Assembly (NCBI GenBank): GCA_900095095.1
Contig: FMBT01000470.1
Coordinates: 23,325 to 87,324, forward strand
From: Fragilariopsis cylindrus CCMP1102
Lineage: Eukaryota; Bacillariophyta; Bacillariophyceae; Bacillariales; Bacillariaceae
Length of the DNA: 64,000 nucleotides
Reading direction: 5' to 3'
The translations under genes were made by a program, and so were the position numbers. Position 1 is the first letter of the stretch; each line of letters starts with the position of its first letter. The notes under the pieces are model-generated. The model did no database searches, was not told the DNA's origin, and saw only the letters and a list, made by a program, of their open reading frames with translations. Below, piece by piece: positions 1 to 10,974 of this stretch.

Positions 1-1608
1 AATAAGATAATGTCTTTAACGATTACTAAGTTCGATACAGATACGAATTTCTCATTTCGTTCCAAGAATGTGCTGACAAGTATGACAAGATCGCAAGAAA
101 GCCTCTCGACGAAGAGTTTAAGATTATGCTTCTTCAAAAAGCTACTAATCCTGATGTCGCTCTTTCCAATAGTTGGGTACAAAAGACAGAAGCAAAGGAG
201 CCAATGCGTTACCTGGTGCACCTACTACTGTTTCATATACGGAATACCTAAAGTTCCTAATGCAACATCAAAGGTACACGATTTGAACACTCCATTCAAA
301 CGGCCAACTCGCCATGCGCATCAAGCTGAATCATTTTACAATGATAATGACAACGGCGTTATCGACGGAGAAGACGATGGTACTAGTGATTTCATTGCAA
401 ATATGTCCATTTCTGGTGAAACTATGAGCAATGAACAAACGGTACTCGCCTTCGCCGCCTATCAACGCAACCGTCCGCCACCTCGTCCTCGAGATCCAGA
501 AGCTGATATCGACCAAGCAATCTACAGCAAGTGTTCTAGGGAATTTCGCATTGCATGGAGCAAGGAGCCAACGGATATCAAGAAGCAGATTCTTAAACAG
601 AATAACAACAAATCTCCTAAGCAAGGTGCTAAGAAGAATAGTGAATTAGCTGTTTACATGGGTCAGTCTGAAGGCTACGAAACAGATACATCTGCATATT
701 CAGAAGCCACGTACGGATACGACGCTGATGACAATGACGATCAATCTGTTATTGAAGCTACCGAGCTAGTTGCAAATGCAGCAAGAAGACGCCCCAATGG
801 AATCCTCAAGAAGAAAGATCTTCCAAAGAAGACCGATCTACCAATTGCTGATCCACGAAGAATGCTGTCCAATAGATCTACACCATTAATCGGAAAAGAT
901 GGAAATATCACTGGACATCTCACGTATACAGCCTCCATGGCAGTAATCCGTCACCGATTCGATCAAGTCGATTCTTCGCAAGCAGTTTCCATCGAAGATA
1001 ACTATGTCATATCCGTCAATGCAACCAAATTCTTTGATGAACCGCTTGCATTAATGGACGGAGGCGCTAATGGTGGAATCGCAGGCAGCGATATGAGAGT
1101 TATGTCATACAACTCGGACGGACGACGTGTTAATATTGGCATTGCAGGTGATCATCAAATGACGGGCAAGAAACTCGGTACCTTTTGCGCTGTGATCGAA
1201 ACTCGATTCGGACGTGTTCTAGCAATATTCCATCAATATGCTCATGTACCCGAACAAAGACGATCCATCCATTCAAAATGCCAATTTCAAGCGCATCACA
1301 ACCTAGTTGGTGATACAGCGACAGCCTATGGCGGTCTTCAACGCATCGATACAGCAGATGGGTATCAACTACCTTTAACTATTCGAGCAGGATTACCATA
1401 CATCCGTCAAACGTATCCCACAGATGCTGATATGAACCTTCCACAAGTACAATTTACTTCACCTTCTCAATGGGATCCCAATCTTAATGATGATAACCGT
1501 ACATCAGAAGAAATGATACGAACATTTCCTCCTATTCCTAAAGAAGCCATCGATAACTTCTATGATGAATATGGAAGAACTAACTACGAATATTTACAAA
1601 GCGTGTAA
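1..1608 (+). pseudogene. copia gag-protease portion
   Basis: The frame enters from the left edge and ends at TAA 1606-1608. Around 1054-1080 it reads LMDGGANGG, the diatom-copia form of the retropepsin active-site loop in which the usual D-S/T-G is replaced by D-G-G. Upstream is a hydrophilic acidic region (about 330-780) of the sort that links gag to protease. A CCHC zinc knuckle is not obvious. The next segment (1654-4113) is in the same frame, so this was one polyprotein interrupted by stops at 1606, 1618 and 1624. Role in the family: self-cleavage of Gag-Pol inside the virus-like particle. Confidence 0.75.
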
Positions 1609-1653
1609 ATAAAACGTTGAGATTGAACTGACGATGATGACAGTGTTGGTACT

Positions 1654-4113
1654 ATGCCCGGTTTACAAGATCGAGCTCGAGAAGATTCCTCAAGTGATGA
1701 TGATAGTGTTGTGGAACATATCAGACCATCTACCTCAATTGAATGGAATGTTCCAATCGATGACTCCAATGGGGAGAAGTTCGTATGTCCTCGAATTCAA
1801 CAACAAAAGATTAAACGTACCACCAAGCGAAAAGCAAGACGAATTAAGGTTGCTGCAGCAAGAAAGAAATTAATTGACAATACTCCATTTGCTACAGACG
1901 CTAATGAACCAATTGTCCCCTTTATTGATAACATGGGCAATAATGAGGAATCATCTACAATGGTAGACGGTATAAAATTCTTTCCGGCAGAACGTAATTC
2001 GACTTGCACCGACATTATTGAGGACAATAATATCGAAGATTTGAACGATCAAATATTTTATGACTCCACTGAAGTACTTCATGATCCTAACATCTTTGTT
2101 GACACTGTATCCGACACAGCGTATCTAGATGACATGTCGACACCTCGACCTACGGAGCACGAGTACTGGGAAGACTTTCTATCAAATGAAGTCACTCAAC
2201 GTCTTATTTATCAAGGCATCATTGATTCCTGTGAACAATATGACATCAACGCTAACGATATAGCTTCTGTAATGACGCCTCTCAAGCCAAGATATTCGGT
2301 ACCTACACCGATTGACTACGAATCCAAACGGAAATATTTTGCACATCTACCGGCAGATATTATTAGAAATACCTTCAAGAATACAACGCAAAATATGAAG
2401 CTGCCTCCATCTACGAACCTGCACAAAATGTTCAAGTCACCTAATCCTTCTGCAAACCTCAAACGTCGAGACGAAGCTGATGCAACTGACATGATCTATT
2501 CAAATACACCTGCTATAAATGGTGGTGAGAAATGTGCTCATATCTTCGTTGGTAAAAAGTCAAAATTGACTGATGCATACAAGGTTAAAAATGGTTCTTC
2601 TGAAGAATTTCTAGAAAGCCTACAAGATCGAGTCCGTTATCGAGGATGTCCTACAGGATTAGAAGCAGATAATGCTCCTATGTACCGCGGTTGGAAAAAC
2701 TCACGATATCTCCGAGATATATGTATTTCCCAGTGGCAGTGTGAATCGAAATATCAGCATCAAAATTACGCTGAAAATCGATGGCAAACTGTCAAGCGTT
2801 ACACTAACCGAGTCATGGATCGCAGCGGCTGCCCTCCTTACATTTGGTTTCTAGCATTATCGTATGTCATCTTCTGCCTCAATCATTGTGTTGATCCTAT
2901 GCTCGGAGATGGAACCAAAAGTCCTTTGCAAATCGCGACATTCCAAATGACCGATATTAGTCCTCTGCTGTACTTTTATTTTTGGGAACCTGTTTATTTT
3001 CTTCTCGATGAAAAAGAACGAAAGTTTCCAGGAAAATCAAAAGAATGCAGAGGCCATTGGGTAGGAGTATCAGAACACATTGGAAACAAGATGACCTACA
3101 AAATCATTACAGATGATACTGGAGAAGAAATTTGCCGATCTGCCATACGTACTGCACGGGACACTACGATGAAGAATCTACGCGAAGATCCAATCACGAT
3201 TGATGATAACCTACTCAACGTAGAAGATATCATTTCTCCAGCAGAAGAAATTGCAAATATCAAGTTAAAAGAAGTAACCTCGGGAAATACTTTTAACAAT
3301 TTTGATACTACAGCAATATTAAAGAACATCGACGACCAACTACAAGAGGAACTGAAAGTAAAAGCAAAAGCTAAAGCTCATCAACTACAAGAAGAAGCGG
3401 ATGACTACTTTCTTGATTCAAATGAACAGCAGACTGGTCATTTTAACACAGCACCTCCTGTTGTCCCCGTTAAATCGTCGCTGCCCAAACGTTCATCTAC
3501 TACCAAGTCGAAACATGTAAAACCTAAGAAGTTACGCGACTTACATCCAAAAGATCCAAGTAGAGGAAGAGGAACACGTAGTAGTAAACGTTTGCGAGAT
3601 ATGAACATTCATGCAATGAATGCACTCATGACAAACGAAGTACAACCTGAACAAGACCTTCCGTTATCAACTAGTCGCCACCAAGAACATGTTACGGATA
3701 TCAACCATCCCACCAACCCACGGCCATCGCCTCTAACCCGTCAACAGGTTCTGAAAAATCGTGATACGCATATCACCGAACAAGAAGATCAATTTGTCTA
3801 TCTACGAGAAAATGGGGAGAATGAAAATCCTATATGGCAAGAATTTGAGTTTCCTCTCGAAGACGAAAATGGTAACGCGGTAATCGGAGAAGATGGCAAA
3901 CCGATGGTAATAATAGCACCTCCACCAAGTGACCTAGTAGGAAGAGTATTTCTAACCAAACCAGACGAGAGAGGTGAAGTTAATCGAGCACGAGTTGTAG
4001 AACTTATCAAGAACTTCGACGGCGAAGTAGAGAAGAATCAAGATCTAATCAGGTTCAAGCTTAACTATGATCACAGTTCCAAGAAGATATCATGTCTTAC
4101 AACGAGATCCTAG
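1654..4113 (+). pseudogene. copia integrase portion
   Basis: The segment continues the frame of the protease part. The integrase core is recognisable from about 2520 to 2900: an Asp in the ADNAPMYRG stretch (about 2665) and a Glu in NYAENRWQTVKR (about 2770) fit the second and third acidic residues of the DDE catalytic triad. The segment then runs WFLALSYVIFCLNHC, the usual copia signature after the catalytic Glu. The C-terminal part (3340-4010) is charged and low in complexity and leads into the pre-RT linker. The frame is lost near 4085, where the homologous linker passes into the frame that opens at 4092. The family inserts the cDNA copy into the genome. Confidence 0.8.
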
Positions 4114-5667
4114 ATTACATCGAAAGAGAAGAAAACAATGAAGACGGACATCATTGGAAGTTTCGTACTATATTAGGACACGTGCATACCCCTGTGGGAC
4201 ACAAGGAAAGAATGGGGAGTGACTATAATGTCAAGACGGCTTGGGAAACTGGAGCAGTTTCGGTTGAACCATTGGACTTCCTTGCTAAGGATATCCCAGT
4301 TGATCTTGCTATATATGCCAAGAAACACGACCTACTTGAGTTAGAGGGATGGAAACGCTTTAAAAGAATTGCTAACCGAGATCAGCATATTCGACGACTT
4401 GTGAAACAAGCCAAGCTACGTTCCTTCCGTGTTACTCCGAAGTACAAGTATGGATTCTCTATACCACGCAATTACAAGGAAGCCCTTGAATTTGACGAAA
4501 GGAACGGAAACCATAAATGGCAAGAAGCAAATGTACTGGAACATGCGCAACTAACCGACTATGCAGTATTCAAGAATAAGGGTAAATTCAACGAAGCAAA
4601 GATACCAGAAGGATATCGAAAGATTCAGGTTCATACTATCTTTGATGTGAAACACGATGGCAGACACAAGGCTCGAGTTGTAGCTAATGGTAATCTAACG
4701 GATGTACCTCTTGAATCTGTTTACTCAGGTGTTGTTTCATTACGTGGCTTACGTACATGCATATTCTTAGGAGAGCTGAACAACATGACTCCATGGGCTA
4801 CTGATATTGGAAATGCTTATCTTGAAGCAAAGACCACAGAAAAGGTATGTATCAAAGCAGGGCCAGAATTTGGGGAGCTACAAGGAAACCTTCTTATCAT
4901 CGATAAGGCTCTTTACGGATTACGACTTAGCGGAAAAGCTTTCAACATTTTCTATCTGACTGTCTACGAGACCTAGGATTCTTTCCATCTAAAGCCGAGT
5001 CAAGTATTTTCATGAGAAAATGTCCCACAAGAGACGTGTACGAATATGTGGCCACATATGTCGATGACCTATGCATTATTATGGAGAACCCGTTAGAGTT
5101 CCTCGAGCAGCTGTCGTCAGCACCGTACAACTTCAAACTGAAAGGTTCAGGAGAAGTTAACTTCCACTTAGGATGTGGATTTGAAAGAGACTCTGATGGA
5201 GTTCTATGTATGAACCCAGGTCGGTACGTCGATAAGATGGAAGATGCCTACAAGCAAGTCTTCAGGAATTGCCTAAACAGAAGTACAGATCGCCGTTAGT
5301 AAAAGGAGACCATCCAGAGCTTGATACAACCGCATTCCTTGACCAAGACGGAATTGAGATATATCAATCATTAATAGGAGCTATGCAATGGGCAATCTCT
5401 ATAGGACGATGGGATATTCAATCGGCAGTAATGACCTTATCAAGTTTCAGAGCTCAACCAAGAAAAGGACATCTTGAAAGAATCAAACGTATCTACGGAT
5501 TCTTATGCAAGTTCAGGCATTTCAAACTACGCTTTCGAGTTGATGACCAGATTATTCCGGTATTCCACCAATGCCACCTTACGATTGGAGCCATTCCGTA
5601 TATGGAAACCCAACTGAAGACATCCCTAAAGATGCACCGCCTCCACTGGGAAAACGAATCGTTTTGA
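4092..5667 (+). pseudogene. copia reverse transcriptase, in three frames
   Basis: The RT is split over three frames: 4092-4976, about 4950-5299 and about 5262-5667. The first carries the fingers/palm part (HKARVVANGN near 4670; DIGNAYLEA near 4805, with the first catalytic Asp; KALYGLRLSGKAF near 4905). The second carries YVDDL near 5055, the RT active-site motif. The third carries the thumb/connection region (SLIGAMQWAISIGRWDIQ near 5370). Each junction needs only a one-base change to keep the homology collinear, so these are simple frameshifts and not deletions of domains. Confidence 0.85.
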
Positions 5668-6227
5668 CCCATTACTTCGATGCAAATCTAATGCATGACG
5701 TACTCTCCGGAAAGGCAGTTACAGGCGTAGTTCATTTCTACAACAAGACTCCAGTCGATTGGTATTCCAAGAAACAATCTACTACAGAGACTGCAACATA
5801 CGGATCGGAATTCCTAGCATGCCGAACTTGTTTCGAACAGATCATTGATCACCGACAGTATCTAAGATACCTTGGAGTACCAGTGGGTGATGAAGACTAC
5901 GCATGGGGAGATAATGATGCTATGATTAATAGTGCAACCATACCTGACGCAAAGTTACATAAACGACATAACATCCTGTCATTTCACTTTGTTAGAAGCT
6001 TAATTGCAAGTGGTTTCATTAATCTGCAACATATCAAATCGGAAAGTAATATCGCGGATATACTTACGAAACATTGGGGTTACCAAAGTACTTACGAGTT
6101 GATCCGTCCAATCTTTCATTTTGGAGGTAACACGGCCGCGCTGTATTTTGATGATACATTAGAAGTCGATCGCTACATTACTCAATCAGAGTTAGATGAA
6201 ATCGTTACGATCAATGGGGAGTGTTAA
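5571..6227 (+). pseudogene. copia RNase H portion
   Basis: This is the C-terminal RNase H domain of pol. Visible are the first acidic residue in HYFDANL (about 5675), the TETATYGSEFLA stretch with the catalytic Glu (about 5790), the Asp in WGDNDAMI (about 5910) and the KRHNILSFHFVR and ADILTKHW blocks typical of copia RNase H. It ends at TAA 6225-6227, overlapping the first bases of the LTR as in many copia elements. It joins the RT thumb by a frame change near 5560. The family enzyme removes the RNA strand from the RNA-cDNA hybrid. Confidence 0.85.
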
Positions 6228-7007
6228 ATTATACATAGTACTCAAGCGTAGGAGTCATATGTCGTACATAAGCCCCGCGGAGTAGAAATACAAGCGCGAT
6301 CAGATTAGTGAGTGAGAATGCACGTGTATGCATTATTGAGATAAAAGAGAACCGAAAGTTAGCTAAAAGCCAACATCGTACTGTTGGAGTTGAAGTGACT
6401 GTCGAAGCAGTTGTCGAAGCAATTGGAACCGAGCGCAAATAAGAGAAGTGCTTAGGTATATTTATACAAATCGGAACACGATTAGGAAGAGTGTCCGAAT
6501 ACATAGAACACGATTATGAAGAGTGTTATACATATGGAAGTCGAACAGATGTCGATGTCCACCTTTGAACCGCTAATGCGATATATATGCATTGAGGCGA
6601 AGTGAGTTAGGAACAGAAAGTTGTATGCAGGGTTACTGGAAACCGCAATACTAAAATACGAAGAAAAGAGCAGAATTACCTCGATTACGAGAAATGAACA
6701 ATTACTGTCTTTTATTGTTGAGAAATTGTAATAACCATAGACTAATTAAACAAGTGTGTTAATAACAACTTTTGCGTTTGAACATATCGTTGTCTGGAAA
6801 GATAATAGAAATATCTACATTTACAGAGTGAACATTGTTCGGAAGAACTTTCAGCATTCTAAAAGGGAGAGTATCCTGGTAGAACATCGCAACCAGTCTA
6901 TAAGAATCGAGAGTATCTTTTCTTACCGTCATAGCAGAATCTTACAAGACCGAAGAGTAAGATTGTCTGAATATCAAATCCTATTTGATACTGAACCCGT
7001 TTCAACA
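6222..7007 (+). repeat. 3' long terminal repeat of the copia element
   Basis: The LTR starts at TGTTA (6222), directly after a purine tract (GGGGAG) that fits the second-strand primer. The right end is uncertain: AACA at 7007 (…TTTCAACA) and TAACA at 6767 both pair with the TGTTA start, giving 786 or 546 bp. The longer choice is preferred because the U5-like text runs on without a break. The second LTR is outside the window, so neither end could be confirmed by comparison. A G-box CACGTG sits at 6321-6326. Confidence 0.5.
6474..6526 (+). repeat. 21-bp direct repeat inside the LTR
   Basis: Two copies of a 21-bp word beginning GAACACGATTA occupy 6474-6494 and 6506-6526, with one mismatch (G/T at the twelfth base). 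Short direct repeats in the U3 part of LTRs are often transcription-factor sites; that role here is inference. Confidence 0.6.
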
Positions 7008-7193
7008 ATCATCGATTGTTTGTGAAACTTATCACGTTACCACTAATGATCTGACTATGTGATATGGAGTTTAATGTTGTACCTTTTCAGGTTTTTTGTT
7101 GCGACTAGCCTGTTTGTGGGTTTAGCGTACTCTTCATTCATTCATTCTATTCATTTATTTATTTCTATATCATATCAAATCAAAATATCAACG

Positions 7194-8588
7194 ATGGCGA
7201 ATAATCCTCAACCACCTGCTGCTGCTGAGTTAGTAGTATTACATCATCCATATATGGAACTAAATTACCCAAGAAAGATACCAACCATAGAACAAATACA
7301 ACGAATGGAAGATAGTGTATTATTAAAATTAATTGATCGTTCGAAATGGAGATCCTATTCAACAGGACCACAACAATGTTATGAAAAATCACAAACTAAC
7401 ACTATTATCAATCCTACTGGTTGTCAACGGATTACACATCTTAAAATTAAAGATAATACATATTGGGAACGTCTTCAAAATATATTAGCACCACAAAGAA
7501 CTTTAGGTTACCGACCAATGTGGAGAATGGCAAGAGATATTGCTATTATGGATCAATTGCAAATAATTGAATTATATCATTGTACTGGTCCGTTACCAGA
7601 ATCAATGAATTATTTGAATTGCTTAGTACGTCTTCAATTAGATGGTTGTCGTGATATTGATTTATCATTATTAGGATTAGGATTACACAATTTGAAGGAA
7701 TTAAAGATTACTGATTGTGAAGAGTTAACACCAATGAAATTTCGAAATTTATCAAATTTGAAACATATATCATTAATGAGATGGGATAAAAGAAATAATG
7801 ATACAGTTAATTTAGGTCATCGTTGGATCAATGAATTATCTTCAGCAACAGTTGTTCCAACACTTCAATTCCGTTTGTCATTACAGCGTATAACATTTAG
7901 TGGTTCGGGTTTAACAAATCAAGATTTATATAATATATTATTCGAAATGGGATCAGATAGTAAATTTCCTAATTTACATACACTTATCATTAATGATAAT
8001 CCTGAAATTGATTCCTTTATGGACGTATTGCAGTTACCACCACCACCGACACCAGCACCAGATGACTATGTTCCATCCCTTCTTATCGACTACTACAATG
8101 TTGTGCCAACAACAATGGCAACGAATTTGAAAACAATCAAACTATCAGGTACAAGAATTCCAGTTAATAATGAAGAATTAGATAGTGTAATATACTTTTT
8201 GGAAAAACTATATCCGTCGGTGGGTATAATGAAAGTTTTTAGTTATGATTCATTACTTCCAATTGATCAAAGAAAAAAGATCAACAAGATTGAATATTTA
8301 CTTTCAATGAATTCTATTGATGCATTTTCAATGACAGGTCGACCAGAAACAATCCCTCTTTCAGTTTGTCCACTGGCAATTTCTAAAGCATTCCGTAAAT
8401 CGTATCGGACATGTAATCAAGATAGTGATATACGTGATGAAGATAATTTTAAATATGAAATACGACATGATATTGTTTATCATTTATTACGAAATGGACC
8501 AATCTTTGCATCTGGACAAACAGTACGGTATAAACGTAAACGTGAATATTATCCTCGTGGTGTTAAGAAACAGGTTCATTACAAATAA
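7194..8588 (+). CDS. leucine-rich-repeat protein, 464 aa
   Basis: The protein has degenerate leucine-rich repeats from about residue 110 to 310: strand-like blocks such as LQIIELYHCTG, LVRLQLDGCRDIDL, LKELKITDCEEL, LKHISLMRW and LHTLIINDNPEID recur every 22-26 residues. LRR domains bind proteins; no kinase, transmembrane or NB-ARC part is visible, so the partner is unknown. The ATG at 7194 (MANNPQPPAA) is chosen because the upstream in-frame text has no ATG and looks like a leader rich in TTCATTCATT. The C-terminus is basic. Third codon positions are strongly A/T, and the gene looks more AT-rich than the conserved genes to its right. It sits between two transposon remnants, a setting typical of expanded, lineage-specific LRR families. 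The LRR call is firm; the function is unknown. Confidence 0.8.
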   Translation: MANNPQPPAAAELVVLHHPYMELNYPRKIPTIEQIQRMEDSVLLKLIDRSKWRSYSTGPQQCYEKSQTNTIINPTGCQRITHLKIKDNTYWERLQNILAPQRTLGYRPMWRMARDIAIMDQLQIIELYHCTGPLPESMNYLNCLVRLQLDGCRDIDLSLLGLGLHNLKELKITDCEELTPMKFRNLSNLKHISLMRWDKRNNDTVNLGHRWINELSSATVVPTLQFRLSLQRITFSGSGLTNQDLYNILFEMGSDSKFPNLHTLIINDNPEIDSFMDVLQLPPPPTPAPDDYVPSLLIDYYNVVPTTMATNLKTIKLSGTRIPVNNEELDSVIYFLEKLYPSVGIMKVFSYDSLLPIDQRKKINKIEYLLSMNSIDAFSMTGRPETIPLSVCPLAISKAFRKSYRTCNQDSDIRDEDNFKYEIRHDIVYHLLRNGPIFASGQTVRYKRKREYYPRGVKKQVHYK

Positions 8589-9002
8589 TTGGGAATGATA
8601 ATATTGTAACTTTCTTATAAGAAATCCCGGGAAGAGTTACTGTAATATGAATCATAGAAAAAAATGAAAAAAAAATCATTTTATAAGCTCTAAAAATAGA
8701 TCGATTTTATATTTCACATTTTTTACACCTTTAGAACAGCTTAAGTAGTAGTTTTAGTACAAAATAGTAGTATAAATAGACGTTTTCTTTATGTACCTTA
8801 GTATGTTTTCTTTGCCATAGTCACACATTGCTGTTTTGATGAGGCTACAGGTATGTTTGAAAATAGAAATAAAATAAAAAAAATGCTAAATATACTGATA
8901 GATCTACTCAATTGTAGCTAAATCTAAATGTATAGGATTGATTGTAACAGTCTGCACATTCTACTATACCTCCCCTTCCCTTCCTATCTCCCAACCCTTC
9001 TC
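8589..9002. other. AT-rich intergenic stretch
   Basis: The stretch holds poly-A and poly-T runs and is the shared 3' flank of the convergent LRR gene and the DDE transposase remnant. No other gene is seen. Confidence 0.6.
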
Positions 9003-9934
9003 CTACGTCATAACATATTCAACTTCATCTATTTCTCCTACATCCATTAATTTATCAACTTTCATCATAAGTTTTAATTGTGTTATTACTAGAACAGAAT
9101 CAAAACATATCTGGTGTTTCTTCATATAATCTTCTTCCTCGGTGCAAGTATGATGGAAGTGAGTGTCTAGCACATTGAATTGTTTCATTCTGTTAAATAT
9201 AGACTCTTGTCTAGCTCTATAAACACTTTTTTGCTTTCTAGCAATTGATGTCGCTCCCATTAGTGGTCTCATCAATCTTGGATCACCTTTTACACCGGCA
9301 TCAACTTCGACTGGTTCATCTTCAGGGAGTTCCATTCCTAGTCCAGTTGCGAAGATTGTACCTTCACTTGCAGAAGCATAATGAGGACCATTCGACCAAC
9401 AAATGTTAGGAGAATATATTGCAAGGCAAACTTCATATTTCATTCCAGGTCCTTTGAACTTTGGGGAACACCATTTTTTATTCCATGGGAATGGTTCATT
9501 GCACTTGAAGTCAGAACAGTCGCCTGTCAAGTATGGTCTTCCAACCATATCATTTGGAGCATTGATAAATCTATTTTCTAATCGAATTAACCCATCTTTT
9601 AAATCTGCAATTATATTTACAATATGCCATGCTTTCGAACGAAAAGCTTTCCTAGTAGGAAAGCCGACAATGGCGCAGTGAATTTCTTCATTTTTTGCAT
9701 AAACTTTTAGAAAGACAAGGCCCCAAAGCAAATGCTTTTCTTCGACATCATCATTAACATTCAATCGAATTGATTCCCACAAAGCAGCAATTACTATGCT
9801 AGGTGCACCAAATAGGATCTGAAACGCTCATCTTTATCTGCAGAGTCCCACTTACGCTCTTCGGGAAAGCGAAGCATCTCTCTTGCAGTGTTTTCTATTG
9901 ATTTGATTCCTTTTTTTGTTACAGTTATTTTCAT
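9003..9934 (-). pseudogene. DDE-superfamily transposase remnant (Harbinger/IS5-like)
   Basis: The protein resembles the plant/stramenopile DDE_Tnp_4-type nucleases. The expected acidic residues are present: Asp in LTGDCSDFKC, Asp in PVEVDAGVKGDPRLM, and Glu in ARQESIFNRMKQFNVL followed by the family's RFKQF-like text and ITQL near the end. HLLWGLVFLKVYAKN upstream is another family block. Translation from the ATG at 9934 gives a typical N-terminus that runs out at a stop near 9797, while the conserved text continues in another frame from about 9820 (FGAPSIV). One base gained or lost there breaks the gene. The helix-turn-helix part normal for a full transposase is not evident, so this may be an accessory or domesticated nuclease copy rather than a complete transposase. 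Confidence 0.7.
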
Positions 9935-10974
9935 TTTAATTTTTTTAATTGAAATTACCCTGTTAGCGATAACAATAGAGGTAAGTTGATACCGTGTTAG
10001 GAAAAATATCTGGCGTCGTTTTTATGAAAGTGCAATTCCCTGTAAAATACACGTGTTATCTTTACATCTTCGATTTTCCGACTCCAAAATAATTTCTCTT
10101 CACTATTTTCTGGTAAGATGACTTGCTACTAGAAAAAAGTGATTTACGTAGAAATCTACGTAGATTTTTGTACTGAATGAATCCATATTAGCGAATGAAA
10201 AGACGTTAAAAGACGTTATATTGACTTAGTAACGGGTTCTTTTTGGGGGGTCTAGTAAGTTCATCAAACTCAATTTATTTTTAATTAATTCTAATTAATT
10301 AGAACAAAGTTCTAATTAATTAGAACTTAGTGCTAATTAATTAGAATTAATTAGAACTTTGTTCTAATTAATTAGAATTAATTAGAAAAAATTAGAATTT
10401 CACGTTCTAATAAAAATATATTTTCGTTATATATAATATCCCCTTTTCGGCGAAATAAATTAATCCATGATCGCGCGTGTTTCAACATTTTTCCACGATT
10501 AAAATTTTTGGGCCGGGTGCTCCAGTATCCCTCTTCGTTGTTTTATTACCACGTTAATATTTGTTTACAGTAGATAATACTAATAAGACTTGTATGTACA
10601 TTCTATACCTACTATTTATGAGTAGTAATCATACGTATAGTGCAAGACTAGATAATACTGGTAGTAGTAATCTCTGGCTGTATCGACCCGCATTTGTACA
10701 CGTAACTTTTTAGCCCAAGTACGTGTTTAACGTGTAAATTATGAAAATTATTGAAGGCGAAAATCTAAGACGAACTAAAATTAAATGAGACTTCTTGCTG
10801 CGTTTCGATGCGCCGAAGAATGCATGTTTCATTATCAAAATACTGAATCTCCTGTCCTACAGCCGCAGGTCAGCGGAAGTTACAATCGGTATCATCGAAG
10901 GTTATGCACCCACCACCACATCGCAAGAGCTGAAGATAGGAACAATTGCAATCGTACAAAAAAGAAATTGTACG
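9935..10974. other. gene-free AT-rich stretch with hairpin
   Basis: No conserved coding text is visible. It holds the large inverted repeat at 10282-10384 and a small TACGTAGA repeat around 10146-10163. The right end is the upstream flank of the cystathionine gamma-synthase-like gene. Confidence 0.6.
10282..10384. repeat. perfect 40-bp inverted repeat (AT-rich hairpin)
   Basis: Bases 10282-10321 pair perfectly with 10345-10384 around a 23-nt spacer. The arms are themselves built from the palindrome TTCTAATTAATTAGAA, present complete at 10289-10304, 10310-10325 and 10362-10377 and nearly complete at 10332-10346. It lies about 350 bp beyond the DDE remnant, so it could be a MITE-like or foldback element; its origin is unknown. 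Confidence 0.9.

Larger units (their letters stand above)
1..7007 (+). mobile_element. Ty1/copia LTR retrotransposon, 5'-clipped and decayed
   Basis: The order protease, integrase, reverse transcriptase, RNase H is that of the Ty1/copia superfamily, and the pol sequence resembles the CoDi elements of diatoms. The left end lies outside the window: the first frame is open to base 1, so the 5' LTR, primer-binding site and start of gag are not visible. Coding capacity is broken by a cluster of three in-frame stops (1606-1626) and by four single-base frame changes, near 4085, 4950, 5262 and 5560. A purine stretch just before 6222 and a TGTTA start mark the 3' LTR. No target-site duplication can be tested with only one end present. 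The element is probably not autonomous as it stands, though some lesions could be consensus errors. Confidence 0.88.

Noticed and set aside
7059-7193. Hydrophobic N-terminal extension of the LRR protein as a signal peptide
   Set aside because: It begins with GTG, contains no ATG, and the DNA is a TTCATTCATT-type leader.
10282-10384. CRISPR-like or phage attachment interpretation of the repeats
   Set aside because: The repeats are palindromic and contiguous without unique spacers, and the genome is eukaryotic.
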